Positions 8,089-17,026 of a stretch of DNA of 64,000 nt are shown here, one piece after another; the first letter of the stretch is position 1; each line of letters starts with the position of its first letter. The translations under genes were made by a program, and so were the position numbers. Where the stretch lies: NCBI RefSeq assembly GCF_015291725.1, contig NZ_CP030038.1:8111001-8175000 (forward strand), given 5' to 3'. This DNA is from Bradyrhizobium sp. CCBAU 51765. GTDB lineage: Bacteria > Pseudomonadota > Alphaproteobacteria > Rhizobiales > Xanthobacteraceae. Below the pieces are notes generated by a model. That model saw only the letters and a list, made by a program, of their open reading frames with translations. It was not told the origin of the DNA and made no database searches.

Positions 8089-9171
8089 TCAGGTCATCCG
8101 CGAGCGGATACGGTCGACCAGCACGGCCAGGATGATGATCACGCCCACCAGCGTCTGCTGCCAGTAGGAGCTGACCTGCGCCAGCACGAGCCCGTTGCGG
8201 ATCACTTCCAGCAGCACGCAGCCGACGATGGCCCCGAGCGGGCCGCCAATGCCGCCGGCGAGGTTGGCGCCGCCGATCACGGCCGCCGCGATCACGTTGA
8301 GCTCGTAGGATGTCGCCATGTTGGCCGGCGCCGATCCGAGCCAACCGGAGATGATGATGCCCTGGAGCCCCGCGGCGAGCGCGCAGATCACGTAGACCTC
8401 GATCTTCACCCGCACCACCGGAATGCCGGTGAGCTCGGCCGCCTTCTCGTTGCCGCCGAGCGCGAAGACGTGGCGGCCGAACGAGGTGTGATGCAGCACC
8501 ACGGCCATCGCCAGCGCCAGGATCACGAGATAAATGAAAGGCACGGGTACGCCGAGCACATCGCCCGATGTGGCTGCATAGAAATAATCGGCGTCCGGTC
8601 CGCCCGGAAAACTGCCACGACCGTTGGAGACGACGTAGCCGAGCCCGCGCACGATCGAGAGCATGCCGAGCGTGGTCACGAAAGGCGACAGCCCGAGCAC
8701 GGCGATGCAGAAGCCGTTGACGAGCCCGACGACCAGCGCCACGCCGAGGCCGGCGACGATCGAGACCAGCAGGATCAGCCCGGGCACATTGGCGAGCACG
8801 GTCTTGCCGTCGGCCGCCATGTGCACGAACAGCGCGCCCGCGGGCGAGCCGGGTGCCGACAGCTCGGTCATCACCATCGACGTGATCATGGCGGAGAAGC
8901 ACATCATCGAGCCGACCGAGAGGTCGATGCCGCCGGTGATGATCACGAAGGTGACGCCGAGCGTCGCAATGGCGATGAAGGAAAAATTCTTCGCCACGTT
9001 CTGCATGTTGCCTTCGGTGAAGAAATAGGGGCTGGCGAAATGCATGATCACCAGCAGCACGGCCAGCGCGAGCAGCACGTAGCCGGTCTGGGAGGCAAAG
9101 ATACCGCGCTGCCACCATCTGATCTTGCCGACGTTGGAGAACGTGATCGGGGATTCCATGGGCATGGTCAT
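8089..9171 (-). CDS. Sugar ABC transporter permease (FrcC/RbsC-like)
   Basis: A 360-residue inner-membrane permease with about nine or ten hydrophobic segments. The family signature VTFVIITGGIDLSVGS lies near residue 80, and a late loop reads AAAVIGGANLAGGIGGPLGA. The open frame extends upstream through the ATPase gene, but the true start is ATG 9171, which overlaps the ATPase stop as TGATG. Works as a homodimer with the ATPase and binding protein to import a sugar. Family is the ribose/xylose/fructose permease group. Confidence 0.9.
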   Translation of the reverse strand: MTMPMESPITFSNVGKIRWWQRGIFASQTGYVLLALAVLLVIMHFASPYFFTEGNMQNVAKNFSFIAIATLGVTFVIITGGIDLSVGSMMCFSAMITSMVMTELSAPGSPAGALFVHMAADGKTVLANVPGLILLVSIVAGLGVALVVGLVNGFCIAVLGLSPFVTTLGMLSIVRGLGYVVSNGRGSFPGGPDADYFYAATSGDVLGVPVPFIYLVILALAMAVVLHHTSFGRHVFALGGNEKAAELTGIPVVRVKIEVYVICALAAGLQGIIISGWLGSAPANMATSYELNVIAAAVIGGANLAGGIGGPLGAIVGCVLLEVIRNGLVLAQVSSYWQQTLVGVIIILAVLVDRIRSRMT

Positions 9172-9929
9172 CACGCCGCCTCCTTCGCACCGGTGATGAG
9201 AGCGGTGACTTCCTCTGGTGAGGTCTCGTGGATCGGCTTGTCGGCCCGCTTCTCGCCGCGGCGCATGACGATGACTCGGTCGCACACCGCGAACACGTCT
9301 GGCATGCGATGCGAGATCAGCATCACGGCGACCCCCTGCTCCTTCAGCCGGTGGATCAGGCCGAGCACCTGCTCGACCTGGCGAACAGAGATGGCGGCGG
9401 TCGGCTCGTCCATCATCACGAGCCTGGCGTTGGACAACCGCGTCCGGGCGATCGCGACCGCCTGGCGCTGGCCGCCCGACATCTGCTTGACGAGATCGTC
9501 GGGGCGCGTCTCCGAGCGTAGCTCGCCGAACAGCTCCAACGCGCGCGCCGCCATCGCCTTGTGATCGAGCAGGGCGATGGGTCCGAATTTGCGCTTCAGC
9601 TCGCGGCCGAGGAAGACGTTGGCTGCCGCCGTGAGATTGTCGGATAGTGCGAGGTCCTGATAGACCACCTCGATTCCGACAGCGCGGGCATCGACCGGGC
9701 GGTTGAAGTGGACCGTGCTGCCGGCAAAGCGGATCTCGCCGTGGGTGGGACGGAAATTGCCGGCGATGATCTTGACCAGCGTCGACTTGCCCGCGCCGTT
9801 GTCGCCCATCAGGCCGACCACTTCGCCGGGGAAGACCTGCATCTCGACATCGTGCAGCGCGCGGATCGCGCCGAACTCCTTGCCGATGCCGGTCAGCTCG
9901 AGGACCGGTGTTGCGTCGGTCTTTGCCAT
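9171..9929 (-). CDS. Sugar ABC transporter ATP-binding protein, single-domain (FrcA-like)
   Basis: A 252-residue ATPase with Walker A GDNGAGKST near residue 40, ABC signature MSGGQRQA and Walker B RLVMMDEP. It has one nucleotide-binding domain, unlike the tandem domains of about 500 residues in RbsA or XylG, so it resembles FrcA of rhizobial fructose importers. ATG 9929 has GGAGG 7 bases upstream, better than the TTG at 9932. Its stop overlaps the permease start. It energises sugar uptake, probably as a homodimer. Confidence 0.9.
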   Translation of the reverse strand: MAKTDATPVLELTGIGKEFGAIRALHDVEMQVFPGEVVGLMGDNGAGKSTLVKIIAGNFRPTHGEIRFAGSTVHFNRPVDARAVGIEVVYQDLALSDNLTAAANVFLGRELKRKFGPIALLDHKAMAARALELFGELRSETRPDDLVKQMSGGQRQAVAIARTRLSNARLVMMDEPTAAISVRQVEQVLGLIHRLKEQGVAVMLISHRMPDVFAVCDRVIVMRRGEKRADKPIHETSPEEVTALITGAKEAA

Positions 9930-9941
9930 CAATGGTCCTCC

Positions 9942-11264
9942 TCAGACGTAGCGGTTGACGAGGGATTCCAGGTATTCCTGCCGGCCCGAGCGCGGCTGCG
10001 CGTCGAAGCCGGGACTCATGGCACGGTCGGCGAGATCGGCGAGCGAGCGCTGGCCGCCGAGAATGGCGCGCCCCTCGGGGCTGGCCCACCCGTCGTAACG
10101 CTTGGCAATCGGCTCGGTGAGGACGGCGGCATCGATCATGTCGGCGGCGGCGAGGAAGGCACGCGCGCAGGCATCCATCGAGCCGACATGGGCATGGATC
10201 AGATCGTCGGGGTCAATGGACTGGCGGCGGATCTTGGCGTCGAAATTGAGTCCGCCCGAGGTGAACCCGCCGCGGTTCAGGATCTCGTGGAACACCAGCG
10301 CGAGCTCGCCCACGTTCATCGCGAACTGGTCGGTGTCCCAGCCGAGCAGATCGTCGCCGCGGTTGATGTCGAGCGAGCCGAAGACACCGAGCGCCTCGGC
10401 GAGCGCGACCTCGTGATGGAAGGAGTGGCCGGCGAGGATGGCGTGGTTCTGCTCGATGTTGAGCTTGACGTCGTTCAGGAGATCGTAGCGCTCGAGGAAG
10501 CCGTAGCAGGTGGCGACGTCGAAATCATATTGATGCTTGGTCGGCTCCTTCGGCTTCGGCTCGATCAGGATCGGCCCCTTGAAACCGATCTTGTGCTTGT
10601 GCTCGACGACGAGCGAGAGAAAGCGGCCGAGCTGGTCGAGCTCGCGCTTGAGATCGGTGTTCAGCAGCGTCTCGTAGCCCTCGCGGCCGCCCCACAGCAC
10701 GTAGTTCTCGCCGCGGAGCCGGTGCGTCACCTCCAGCGCGGCGCGGACCTGGCCCGCGGCATAAGTGAAGATATCAGGGTCCGGATTGGTCGCGGCGCCC
10801 GCCATATAGCGGCGGTGTGAGAACAGGTTTGCGGTGCCCCAGAGCAGGCGCACTTTTGCGGAAGCCATCTTCTGCTCGAACAGATCGGCGATCGCGTTGA
10901 GGTTGGCGACGGATTCCGCGAGCGTGGCGCCTTCCGGCGCCGCATCGACGTCGTGGAAGGTAAAGAACGGCACGTCGAGCAGGCGGAACAGCTCGAAGGC
11001 GACGTCAGCCTTGGCGCGTGCCATCGCCATCGCGTCGGTGCCGTGGTGCCAGGGCCGCAGGAACGTCTCACCGCCGAAGGGATCGCCGCCCGGCCAGCAG
11101 AAGGAATGCCAATAGCAGACTGCAAAGCGCAGATGATCCTCGAGCCTGCGGCCGTGCACGAGCCGGTCCTTGTCGTACCAACGGAAGGCGGGCGCGCTTG
11201 CGGCATCCTTGCCGGCAAAGGCGACGGGTGCGCTTGCATCGAAGAACTTTGCTGACGCGTTCAC
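9942..11264 (-). CDS. xylA: Xylose isomerase
   Basis: A 440-residue protein of normal length for bacterial class II xylose isomerase, converting D-xylose to D-xylulose in the cytoplasm. Visible family motifs include FCWPGGDPFGGETF, TFHDVDAAPEG, NYVLWGGREGYE (the metal and sugar site region), EPKPKEPTKHQYDFD and the late GGLNFDAKIRRQS. It starts with GTG at 11264, overlapping the TGA of xylB (GTGA), so the two are translationally coupled. The ABC importer genes follow 12 bases downstream. Confidence 0.97.
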   Translation of the reverse strand: MNASAKFFDASAPVAFAGKDAASAPAFRWYDKDRLVHGRRLEDHLRFAVCYWHSFCWPGGDPFGGETFLRPWHHGTDAMAMARAKADVAFELFRLLDVPFFTFHDVDAAPEGATLAESVANLNAIADLFEQKMASAKVRLLWGTANLFSHRRYMAGAATNPDPDIFTYAAGQVRAALEVTHRLRGENYVLWGGREGYETLLNTDLKRELDQLGRFLSLVVEHKHKIGFKGPILIEPKPKEPTKHQYDFDVATCYGFLERYDLLNDVKLNIEQNHAILAGHSFHHEVALAEALGVFGSLDINRGDDLLGWDTDQFAMNVGELALVFHEILNRGGFTSGGLNFDAKIRRQSIDPDDLIHAHVGSMDACARAFLAAADMIDAAVLTEPIAKRYDGWASPEGRAILGGQRSLADLADRAMSPGFDAQPRSGRQEYLESLVNRYV

Positions 11265-12718
11265 TTAACGGACTCCTTCAGTGCTGGATAAAGCGCGCGC
11301 CATCGCCGATAGGCCTCGTCATAGGCCGAAGCGACGGATGGACGGGGCGTGAAGGTCGCGAGCCGCCGCGGACGGGTGCAGACCTCCGCTGCGTCTTCGT
11401 CGGTCGCGGCAAGCCGGGCGAGCCGCGCGGCGCCGAGCGCTGCTCCGACCTCGCCTTCCTCGACGCGGTGAACGGGAATGCCGAGCACGTCGGCGCAGAT
11501 CTGCGCCCAGAGCGCCGAGCGCGAGCCGCCGCCGACGAGATCGACCTCGGCAATCGGCCCACTCGCCGCGCTCAGCGCCGCCAGATTGTCGCGCGCGGCA
11601 AAGGCGACGCCCTCGAGCACGGCCTGGACGATCTGGCTCCGGCCGGTCGCACCGCGCAAGCCGACGAAAGCGCCGCTGGCAGCGGCATCGTTGTGCGGCG
11701 TGCGTTCGCCATCGAGATAGGGCAGGAATCTGATCGGGCTTGGTCCGTCGACGCGCTCGCCGAGCGGCGCCAGCAGCGCTGCAGCCGGCGTCTCCATCAC
11801 GCCCGCGAGCCACGCAAGCGAGGCAGCCGCCGACAGCATTACGCCCATCTGGTGCCAGAGGCCGGGCAGCGCGTGACAGAAGGCATGCACGGCCGATGCC
11901 GGCGCCGGGGCAAAACGATCGGTGACGCGGAACAGGACACCCGACGTTCCCAGCGACAGGAAGGCGTCGCCCGGCGCGATGGCACCGAGGCCGATCGCGC
12001 TGGCGGCATTGTCGCCGGCACCGCCCGCGACCACGACTTCCTTCTGCATGCCCCAGCGCCGCGCGTAGTCCGGCGCGAGCACGGCGCTCACCTCACTGCC
12101 CTCGACCAGGCGTGGCATGTGGTGCAGATCGAGCCCGGTGGCATGCAGCAGCAGGGCCGACCAGCGACGCAGACCGACATCCAGCCACAGCGTGCCGGCC
12201 GCGTCCGACATGTCCTCGACCATCTCGCCGGTGAGGCGATAGCGGACATAGGCTTTCGGCAACAGCACCTTTGCCACGCGGTCGAAGATTTCGGGTTCAT
12301 GCCGCGCGACCCATAGCAATTTCGGGGCGGTGAAGCCGGGCATCGCCAGATTGCCGGTGATCGTGTGCAGCGAGGGACAGCGCCGCTCCAGCGTGGCGCA
12401 TTCGGCCTGCGAGCGACCGTCATTCCAGAGGATGGCCGGACGCAGCGGCCGGCCGTTCTCGCCGAGCAGCATCGCGCCATGCATCTGACCTGACAGCCCG
12501 ATGCCACGAACCAGCGCAACCTCGCGCGGCTGGCGCGCGGCGAGATCGTCGATTGCGCCGATGGCCGCATCGACCCAGGCGTCGGGATCCTGCTCGGACC
12601 ACAGCGGTGCGGGGTGCGACAGCGCAAGCTCGCGCATTCCCGTCGCGACGACCGCGCCGGCTTCGCTCACGAGCACCGCTTTCACACCGGACGTGCCGAT
12701 GTCGATCCCGAGATACAC
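11261..12718 (-). CDS. xylB: Xylulokinase
   Basis: A 485-residue FGGY-family carbohydrate kinase that phosphorylates D-xylulose to xylulose 5-phosphate. N-terminal phosphate-binding motif is YLGIDIGTSGVKAVLV; the second domain has LSLGTSGVLFR and VDLVGGGSRSALWAQI. The start is GTG 12718 (V/MYLGID), preceded by GGGAGGA at 4-5 bases; extending to 12793 would add sequence unlike the family. Operon order is lacI, xylB, xylA, importer. Confidence 0.95.
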   Translation of the reverse strand: MYLGIDIGTSGVKAVLVSEAGAVVATGMRELALSHPAPLWSEQDPDAWVDAAIGAIDDLAARQPREVALVRGIGLSGQMHGAMLLGENGRPLRPAILWNDGRSQAECATLERRCPSLHTITGNLAMPGFTAPKLLWVARHEPEIFDRVAKVLLPKAYVRYRLTGEMVEDMSDAAGTLWLDVGLRRWSALLLHATGLDLHHMPRLVEGSEVSAVLAPDYARRWGMQKEVVVAGGAGDNAASAIGLGAIAPGDAFLSLGTSGVLFRVTDRFAPAPASAVHAFCHALPGLWHQMGVMLSAAASLAWLAGVMETPAAALLAPLGERVDGPSPIRFLPYLDGERTPHNDAAASGAFVGLRGATGRSQIVQAVLEGVAFAARDNLAALSAASGPIAEVDLVGGGSRSALWAQICADVLGIPVHRVEEGEVGAALGAARLARLAATDEDAAEVCTRPRRLATFTPRPSVASAYDEAYRRWRALYPALKESVK

Positions 12719-12799
12719 GCTATCCTCCCTTTTGCCTGCTGTGGTTCGCGATCTTGCGTCGCTTTCCCCGCAACGGGCCGTTCCGAAATCCACCTGCCG

Positions 12800-13843
12800 C
12801 TAAGGCAGATTGTCCCGCATCACGATGTCGATCCGGATCTTCTCCTGTTCGCTCAAGATCGGCTCGCCGCGGGCGAGCGCCAGCAGCACGCGCACGGCCG
12901 CTCGCGCTTCATGTCCGGGGTTCTGCGAGATCGCAGCATCCATCATGCCCTGCAGCAGCAATCGGCGCGTCAGCGCCGTGACGTCGTGTCCGACGAACAC
13001 CACCTGCTTGTCGCGGCCAGCCTCGCTCAGCGCTTTGGCGACGCCTTGCGTGCCGGCACCGACGTTATAAAGACCAACAATGTCGGCATGGCTGCCGAGC
13101 AGCCGGCCCAGCAACTGCTCCGAACGGTCGTCCTCGTCGCGTCCTTCCAGCACCGGCAGCACGCTGAGATCGGGAAATTCCGTCGCCATCACCTGGTTGA
13201 AGCCGAAGATGCGCTCGGCGTGATCGCGCAGGCCCTGCGAGCCCGCGACGATCGCGACCTTGCCGGACCTTTGGCCGACCAGCCGCCCGACCAGCGCGCC
13301 CGCCGTGCGGCCCGCGGCGATGTTGTCGATGCCGACATAATGGTGGCGGCGCGAGGACGGCACGTCCGAGACCAGCGTGACGACCTTGGTGCCGGCGTCG
13401 ACGAGATCGTTGATGGCGGCGCGCACGCCGGGATGATCCAGCGCCACCACGGCAACCCCGTCGCAATCGCCCGACAATGCCTCCAGCGAGGCCGCAAGCG
13501 CGGAGGGGTCGAACACGTCGGTTGCGACCGTCTCGACGCTGAGGCGGCGGGCCGCCAGCCAAACTGCCATCTCGCCGAGATAGGCCTCGATCTGCTGCAT
13601 GAACGGGTTTGGCCCCGACGGCATCACGAAGGCGAATCGGCGGGCGCGGCCGCGGGCGAGCTCGGCGGCGGCCACATGCGGCTGGAACGAATTGCGCTCG
13701 ATCGCCGCCTTGACGCGCTGCACCGTGTCCGGCCGCACGCCCGGGCGATTGTGCAGGACGCGGTCCACCGTCGCGAGGCTGACGCCGGCCTCGCGGGCGA
13801 TGTCCTTCAGCGTCAGGGCGGTCGGGGTGAGCGTCTCGGCCAT
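12800..13843 (-). CDS. LacI-family transcriptional regulator of the sugar cluster
   Basis: A 347-residue LacI-type repressor. The N-terminal helix-turn-helix reads LTLKDIAREAGVSLATVDRV (residues 10-29) with the hinge near 55-65. It is followed by a periplasmic-binding-like effector domain (RRFAFVMPSG, VVALDHPGV, GKVAIVAGSQ, VFVGHDVTA). It lies 81 bases upstream of xylB on the same strand and probably represses the cluster in the absence of the sugar. I did not find a convincing operator palindrome in the gaps on either side. Confidence 0.9.
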   Translation of the reverse strand: MAETLTPTALTLKDIAREAGVSLATVDRVLHNRPGVRPDTVQRVKAAIERNSFQPHVAAAELARGRARRFAFVMPSGPNPFMQQIEAYLGEMAVWLAARRLSVETVATDVFDPSALAASLEALSGDCDGVAVVALDHPGVRAAINDLVDAGTKVVTLVSDVPSSRRHHYVGIDNIAAGRTAGALVGRLVGQRSGKVAIVAGSQGLRDHAERIFGFNQVMATEFPDLSVLPVLEGRDEDDRSEQLLGRLLGSHADIVGLYNVGAGTQGVAKALSEAGRDKQVVFVGHDVTALTRRLLLQGMMDAAISQNPGHEARAAVRVLLALARGEPILSEQEKIRIDIVMRDNLP

Positions 13844-13936
13844 GGCTGAAGGCTAGCAGAGGTGTTTTGAGGTGCGCAACTCATTTTGAGGCGACCTCGC
13901 TGATTTGCGTGCATTGCGAGGGGACGCGCTCCTGAG

Positions 13937-14410
13937 CTACCGACGCGCCGGCGCCGACAGATCGAGCGTCAGGAACAGGCTGTTGGGGTCCTCGACATAG
14001 CCCTCGAACGGGCCGCAGGCGACGAACCCCTGCGCCTGGTAGAGTGCGTGCGCCGGCTTGAAATAGTCCCACGAGCCGGTCTCGAGGCTGAGCCGCCTCA
14101 TGCCGCGCGCACGGGCTTCCGCGATGATGTGGCGCAGCATCTGGCCGCCATAGCCGCGCCGGCGCGCGGTCTGAAGCGTGTGCATCGACTTGACCTCGCC
14201 GTGTTCAGGCGAAAGCGTCTTCAACGCGCCGGTCGCGACCAGCGTCTCGCCGTCCCAGCCGGTCCAGAACGCGAGGTCGCGTGCACGCAGGCCCGCGAGA
14301 TCGAGCGCATGGGCGCTGCCCGGGGCCGTCTGCGCCCGCGCGGCCGTGACGTGATGATCGAGCAGCGCGACGACGCGCGGATCATGGGTGTCGCCGGTAC
14401 GGATCTGCAT
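13937..14410 (-). CDS. GNAT-family N-acetyltransferase
   Basis: A 157-residue acetyltransferase with the GNAT acetyl-CoA loop in ARRRGYGGQMLRHII (R/Q-x-x-G-x-G/A) and the typical C-terminal YFKPAHALYQAQGFVACGPF. The acceptor substrate is unknown. ATG 14410 has GGAG 9 bases upstream; a GTG at 14425 with its own GAGGG is an alternative. It follows the XRE-cupin gene by 24 bases and may be co-transcribed with it. Confidence 0.85.
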   Translation of the reverse strand: MQIRTGDTHDPRVVALLDHHVTAARAQTAPGSAHALDLAGLRARDLAFWTGWDGETLVATGALKTLSPEHGEVKSMHTLQTARRRGYGGQMLRHIIAEARARGMRRLSLETGSWDYFKPAHALYQAQGFVACGPFEGYVEDPNSLFLTLDLSAPARR

Positions 14411-14434
14411 GGTGCCCGTCTCCACGTCCTGCCC

Positions 14435-15025
14435 TCACATCTTGCCGTAGGACGCGCCGCGCCTGACGATGATGACATAGCGCGCGTCCTGCTTGGTTTC
14501 GTTCTCGAAGATCACGGCGCGCATCACGTCGAAATCCAGACAATCGCCCTCGCGCAGCCGCACCGCCTTGGCATCGATATGCACGGCGATCGCGCCCTCC
14601 AGCATCAGGAGCTGCTGGGTGAAGGCGTTGCGGCCCCAGGGGCTGTACGGCACCCGCGCGCCGGCCGGCAGGTCGACGACGATGATCTCGATCCCGCTCG
14701 CCGCATCCGGCGGCGAGGCGTGCCGGCGGCGATAGCCGCTCTCGGGATCGCGCCAATGCGCCTGGTCCGCAAGCCGCACTAGGCGCTCCGGCGGCTTCTC
14801 GGTGAGCGCGACGACATCGCTGAGCGTGACGTCGAGCGCCGCGCAGAGCTTGTTGAGCAGCGCCGCCGTCGCACTGCTCTGCGCCCGCTCCACCCGCCCG
14901 ATCATGGCCCGGCTGACGCCGGAGCGGCCTGCAAGCTCGTTCAACGTCATACCCGCCTGCGCCCGCAGCGTCTTCAGGCGCCGGCCGATGGCGCGGTCGA
15001 GTTTCTGCTGGTCCATGGTTGTCAT
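14435..15025 (-). CDS. XRE-family regulator with C-terminal cupin sensor domain
   Basis: About 196 residues. The N-terminal helix-turn-helix (residues about 14-68) includes TLNELAGRSGVSRAMIGRVE. The C-terminal cupin barrel (residues about 110-190) includes FTQQLLMLEGAIAVHI and LREGDCLDFD. Proteins of this architecture sense small ligands and regulate nearby metabolic or detoxification genes; the GNAT gene directly downstream is the likely target. ATG 15025 is chosen because it begins MTTMDQQKLDRAIG; ATG 15016 and ATG 15058 are possible. Shine-Dalgarno support is weak. Confidence 0.85.
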   Translation of the reverse strand: MTTMDQQKLDRAIGRRLKTLRAQAGMTLNELAGRSGVSRAMIGRVERAQSSATAALLNKLCAALDVTLSDVVALTEKPPERLVRLADQAHWRDPESGYRRRHASPPDAASGIEIIVVDLPAGARVPYSPWGRNAFTQQLLMLEGAIAVHIDAKAVRLREGDCLDFDVMRAVIFENETKQDARYVIIVRRGASYGKM

Positions 15026-15194
15026 CCGAACATCGCCCGACACGAGGACCGCATCCATCGGGGAGAGAGTAGCCTAGACTAGCGCGCACTGAGGCAAACG
15101 CCGGGAGCGGAAGTCCAATATATTAGAATCTTTGCTGAGCGCGTAGGGCCGATTAGGATGGGCCCAACCACAATAACCAATTGGAGGCGACGAT

Positions 15195-16187
15195 ATGGGC
15201 GAGCCGACGCAGCGGACGATCAAGGCCAACGGCATCAGCCTCAATGTCGCCGAGCAGGGTGAGGGGCCAATGGTTCTGCTCTGCCACGGCTTTCCAGAAG
15301 GCTGGTACTCCTGGCGGCATCAGCTCGAGGCGTTGGCTGCGGCCGGCTACCACGCGGTTGCGCCCGACATGCGTGGATACGGAAAGAGCGACCGGCCCGA
15401 AGCAATCGATCAATACACGATCCTCCACATGGTCGGCGACCTCGTCGGCGTGCTCGACGCGTTCGAGGCGAAGGAGGCCGTCATCGTCGGCCATGACTGG
15501 GGCGCGACGATCGCTTGGCAGACGGCGCGCCTGCGGCCCGATCGCTTCCGCGCCGCCGCTATCCTCAGCGTGCCCTATCGACCGCGCAGTCCGGTGCGGC
15601 CGACGAGCGTCATGCCGCAGACGGCGGATGCGCAGTTCTATCAGCTGTACTTCCAGGAGCCGGGTATCGCCGAAGCGGAGTTCGAACGAGATCCTCGCGC
15701 AACGCTCCGTGCCATGCTCTTTGGCGGTTCCGGCGAAGGAGCCGCGGCGATCCGCGCCAATGCCGAACGTCAGGGACGGACCGTTGGCGTCGGCATGGTT
15801 TCGCGCAAGGACGGAATGTTGCCGAAGATGCAGGTCCCGCTGCCGTCGTGGCTGAGCGCCGCCGATCTCGACTATTATGGCGCCGAATTTGCGCGCAGCG
15901 GGTTTCGCGGGCCACTCAATTACTATCGCAACATCGATCGCAATTGGGAATTGACGGGGGCCTTCGAGGGCGTGAAGGTGGTGGTACCCTCGCTTTTCAT
16001 GGCAGGCGACCACGACATGGTCATCGCCTTCCCCGGTGCGGCCGATCATCTCGCCAACATGAAACAATGGGTGCCGCATCTCCGCGAGATCACAATGCTG
16101 CCCGGCTGCGGACATTGGACGCAGCAGGAGCGGCCGGCGGAGGTGAACGCGGCGATCGTGAAGTTTCTGCGAAGCTTACCGGGCTAA
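15195..16187 (+). CDS. Epoxide hydrolase, alpha/beta-hydrolase fold
   Basis: A 330-residue soluble epoxide hydrolase-type protein. The oxyanion motif HGFPEGWYSW is at residues 31-40, the nucleophile D101 is in GHDWGA, cap tyrosines are around Y149/Y152 and Y243/Y244 (LNYYRN), a general acid pair D272/D274 lies in AGDHDMV and the catalytic H307 in GCGHWTQQE. This arrangement opens epoxides to vicinal diols. TTGGAGGCGACGAT lies before the ATG, giving a good ribosome site. Followed by tRNA-Gly on the other strand. Confidence 0.9.
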   Translation: MGEPTQRTIKANGISLNVAEQGEGPMVLLCHGFPEGWYSWRHQLEALAAAGYHAVAPDMRGYGKSDRPEAIDQYTILHMVGDLVGVLDAFEAKEAVIVGHDWGATIAWQTARLRPDRFRAAAILSVPYRPRSPVRPTSVMPQTADAQFYQLYFQEPGIAEAEFERDPRATLRAMLFGGSGEGAAAIRANAERQGRTVGVGMVSRKDGMLPKMQVPLPSWLSAADLDYYGAEFARSGFRGPLNYYRNIDRNWELTGAFEGVKVVVPSLFMAGDHDMVIAFPGAADHLANMKQWVPHLREITMLPGCGHWTQQERPAEVNAAIVKFLRSLPG

Positions 16188-16192
16188 AGTAT

Positions 16193-16266
16193 TGGAGCGG
16201 GCGAAGGGAATCGAACCCTCGTATGCAGCTTGGGAAGCTGCCGTTCTACCATTGAACTACGCCCGC
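16193..16266 (-). tRNA. tRNA-Gly (anticodon CCC)
   Basis: On the minus strand, the acceptor GCGGGCG pairs with CGCCCGC, followed by a T discriminator and an encoded CCA (16193-16195). The D arm includes TAGTTCAATGGTAGAAC, the anticodon stem GCAGC/GCTGC encloses TTCCCAA (anticodon CCC), and the T arm contains GGTTCGATTCC. Length is 71 bases plus CCA. No integrase or attachment-site duplication was seen beside it. Confidence 0.96.
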
Positions 16267-16438
16267 TATGCGCGCTTCGCGCCCCTCCTGATTAGCCGAG
16301 ACGGCGCCTGCCGCCAAGCGGTTTGGCGCGCCCGGCCCGACGGTTGTTAACGTCCTGATAAGATTCCAAGTGCGCCGGATTGTGGCGGTGTTATGATCGC
16401 AAGTCTGGGGCGAAACGTGCACTGAGTGGGGCGTGTGC

Positions 16439-17017
16439 ATGGCGGGGCGTGCTTACGCGATATTCGACACGGCGCTGGGGCGCTGTGGCATCATCTGGAG
16501 CGGCACCGGCGTGGTCGCCGTGCAATTGCCGGAGGCGCGGGAGATCGACACCCGCCGCCGGATCTTCCAGGTCCATCCCGAGGCGCGGGAGCAGCTTCCG
16601 TCCGAGAACGCCGAGTTTGCGATCGAGGGGATCGTGGGTCTGCTGCAAGGCGGCGAGCCGGATTTCTCCGACGTCAGCCTGGACGCCGGCGGGGTGCCCG
16701 GCTTCAACCGGCGGGTCTACGAGCACACCTGCACGATCCCGCGCGGCGAAACGCGCACCTACCATGAAATCGCCAAGGCACTGGGCGCGTCCGGCGCCGT
16801 GCACTCGGTGGCGCAGGCGCTCGCCAAAAATCCCTACATGCTGATCGTGCCCTGCCACCGGGTGCTGGAGGCCGGCAATTACACCGACCGGCTTTCGCCC
16901 TATGCCGGCATGGTCTCCAGGCGGCGGCTGCTGGCGCTCGAAGGTGCCCATCCCGTCGCCAGCAAGACGCTGTTCGAGGTGCTGCTGCCCGTTGCTCCGC
17001 CCCGCGCGCCTACCTAG
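16439..17017 (+). CDS. Methylated-DNA--[protein]-cysteine S-methyltransferase
   Basis: A 192-residue O6-alkylguanine-DNA alkyltransferase. The active-site motif IVPCHRV places the acceptor cysteine at residue 139; the preceding helix-turn-helix has TYHEIAKALG, and HSVAQALAKNP stands in the arginine-finger region. The protein accepts alkyl groups from DNA and is used once. ATG 16439 is preferred over GTG 16433. An AraC regulator follows within 10 bases, recalling the split or fused Ada arrangement, although this AraC lacks an Ada metal-binding N-terminus. Confidence 0.9.
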   Translation: MAGRAYAIFDTALGRCGIIWSGTGVVAVQLPEAREIDTRRRIFQVHPEAREQLPSENAEFAIEGIVGLLQGGEPDFSDVSLDAGGVPGFNRRVYEHTCTIPRGETRTYHEIAKALGASGAVHSVAQALAKNPYMLIVPCHRVLEAGNYTDRLSPYAGMVSRRRLLALEGAHPVASKTLFEVLLPVAPPRAPT

Positions 17018-17026
17018 ATAGGCCGG

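Noticed and set aside
6805..9564. A 919-codon plus-strand open frame
   Set aside because: It runs antisense through the aldo/keto reductase, binding-protein, permease and ATPase genes. It is Arg/His/Asp-rich and has no domain pattern: a GC-rich shadow frame.
9172..10089. Upstream extension of the permease frame through the ATPase gene
   Set aside because: The extension is Arg-rich and overlaps the well-supported ATPase in another frame; the TGATG start at 9171 explains the permease.
13844..13936. LacI operator in the gap before the regulator gene
   Set aside because: No palindrome of convincing length was found there or in 12719-12799, so no operator was annotated.
16193..16266. tRNA-Gly as an integration site for a genomic island
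   Set aside because: No integrase gene and no duplicated tRNA 3' end were found on either side.
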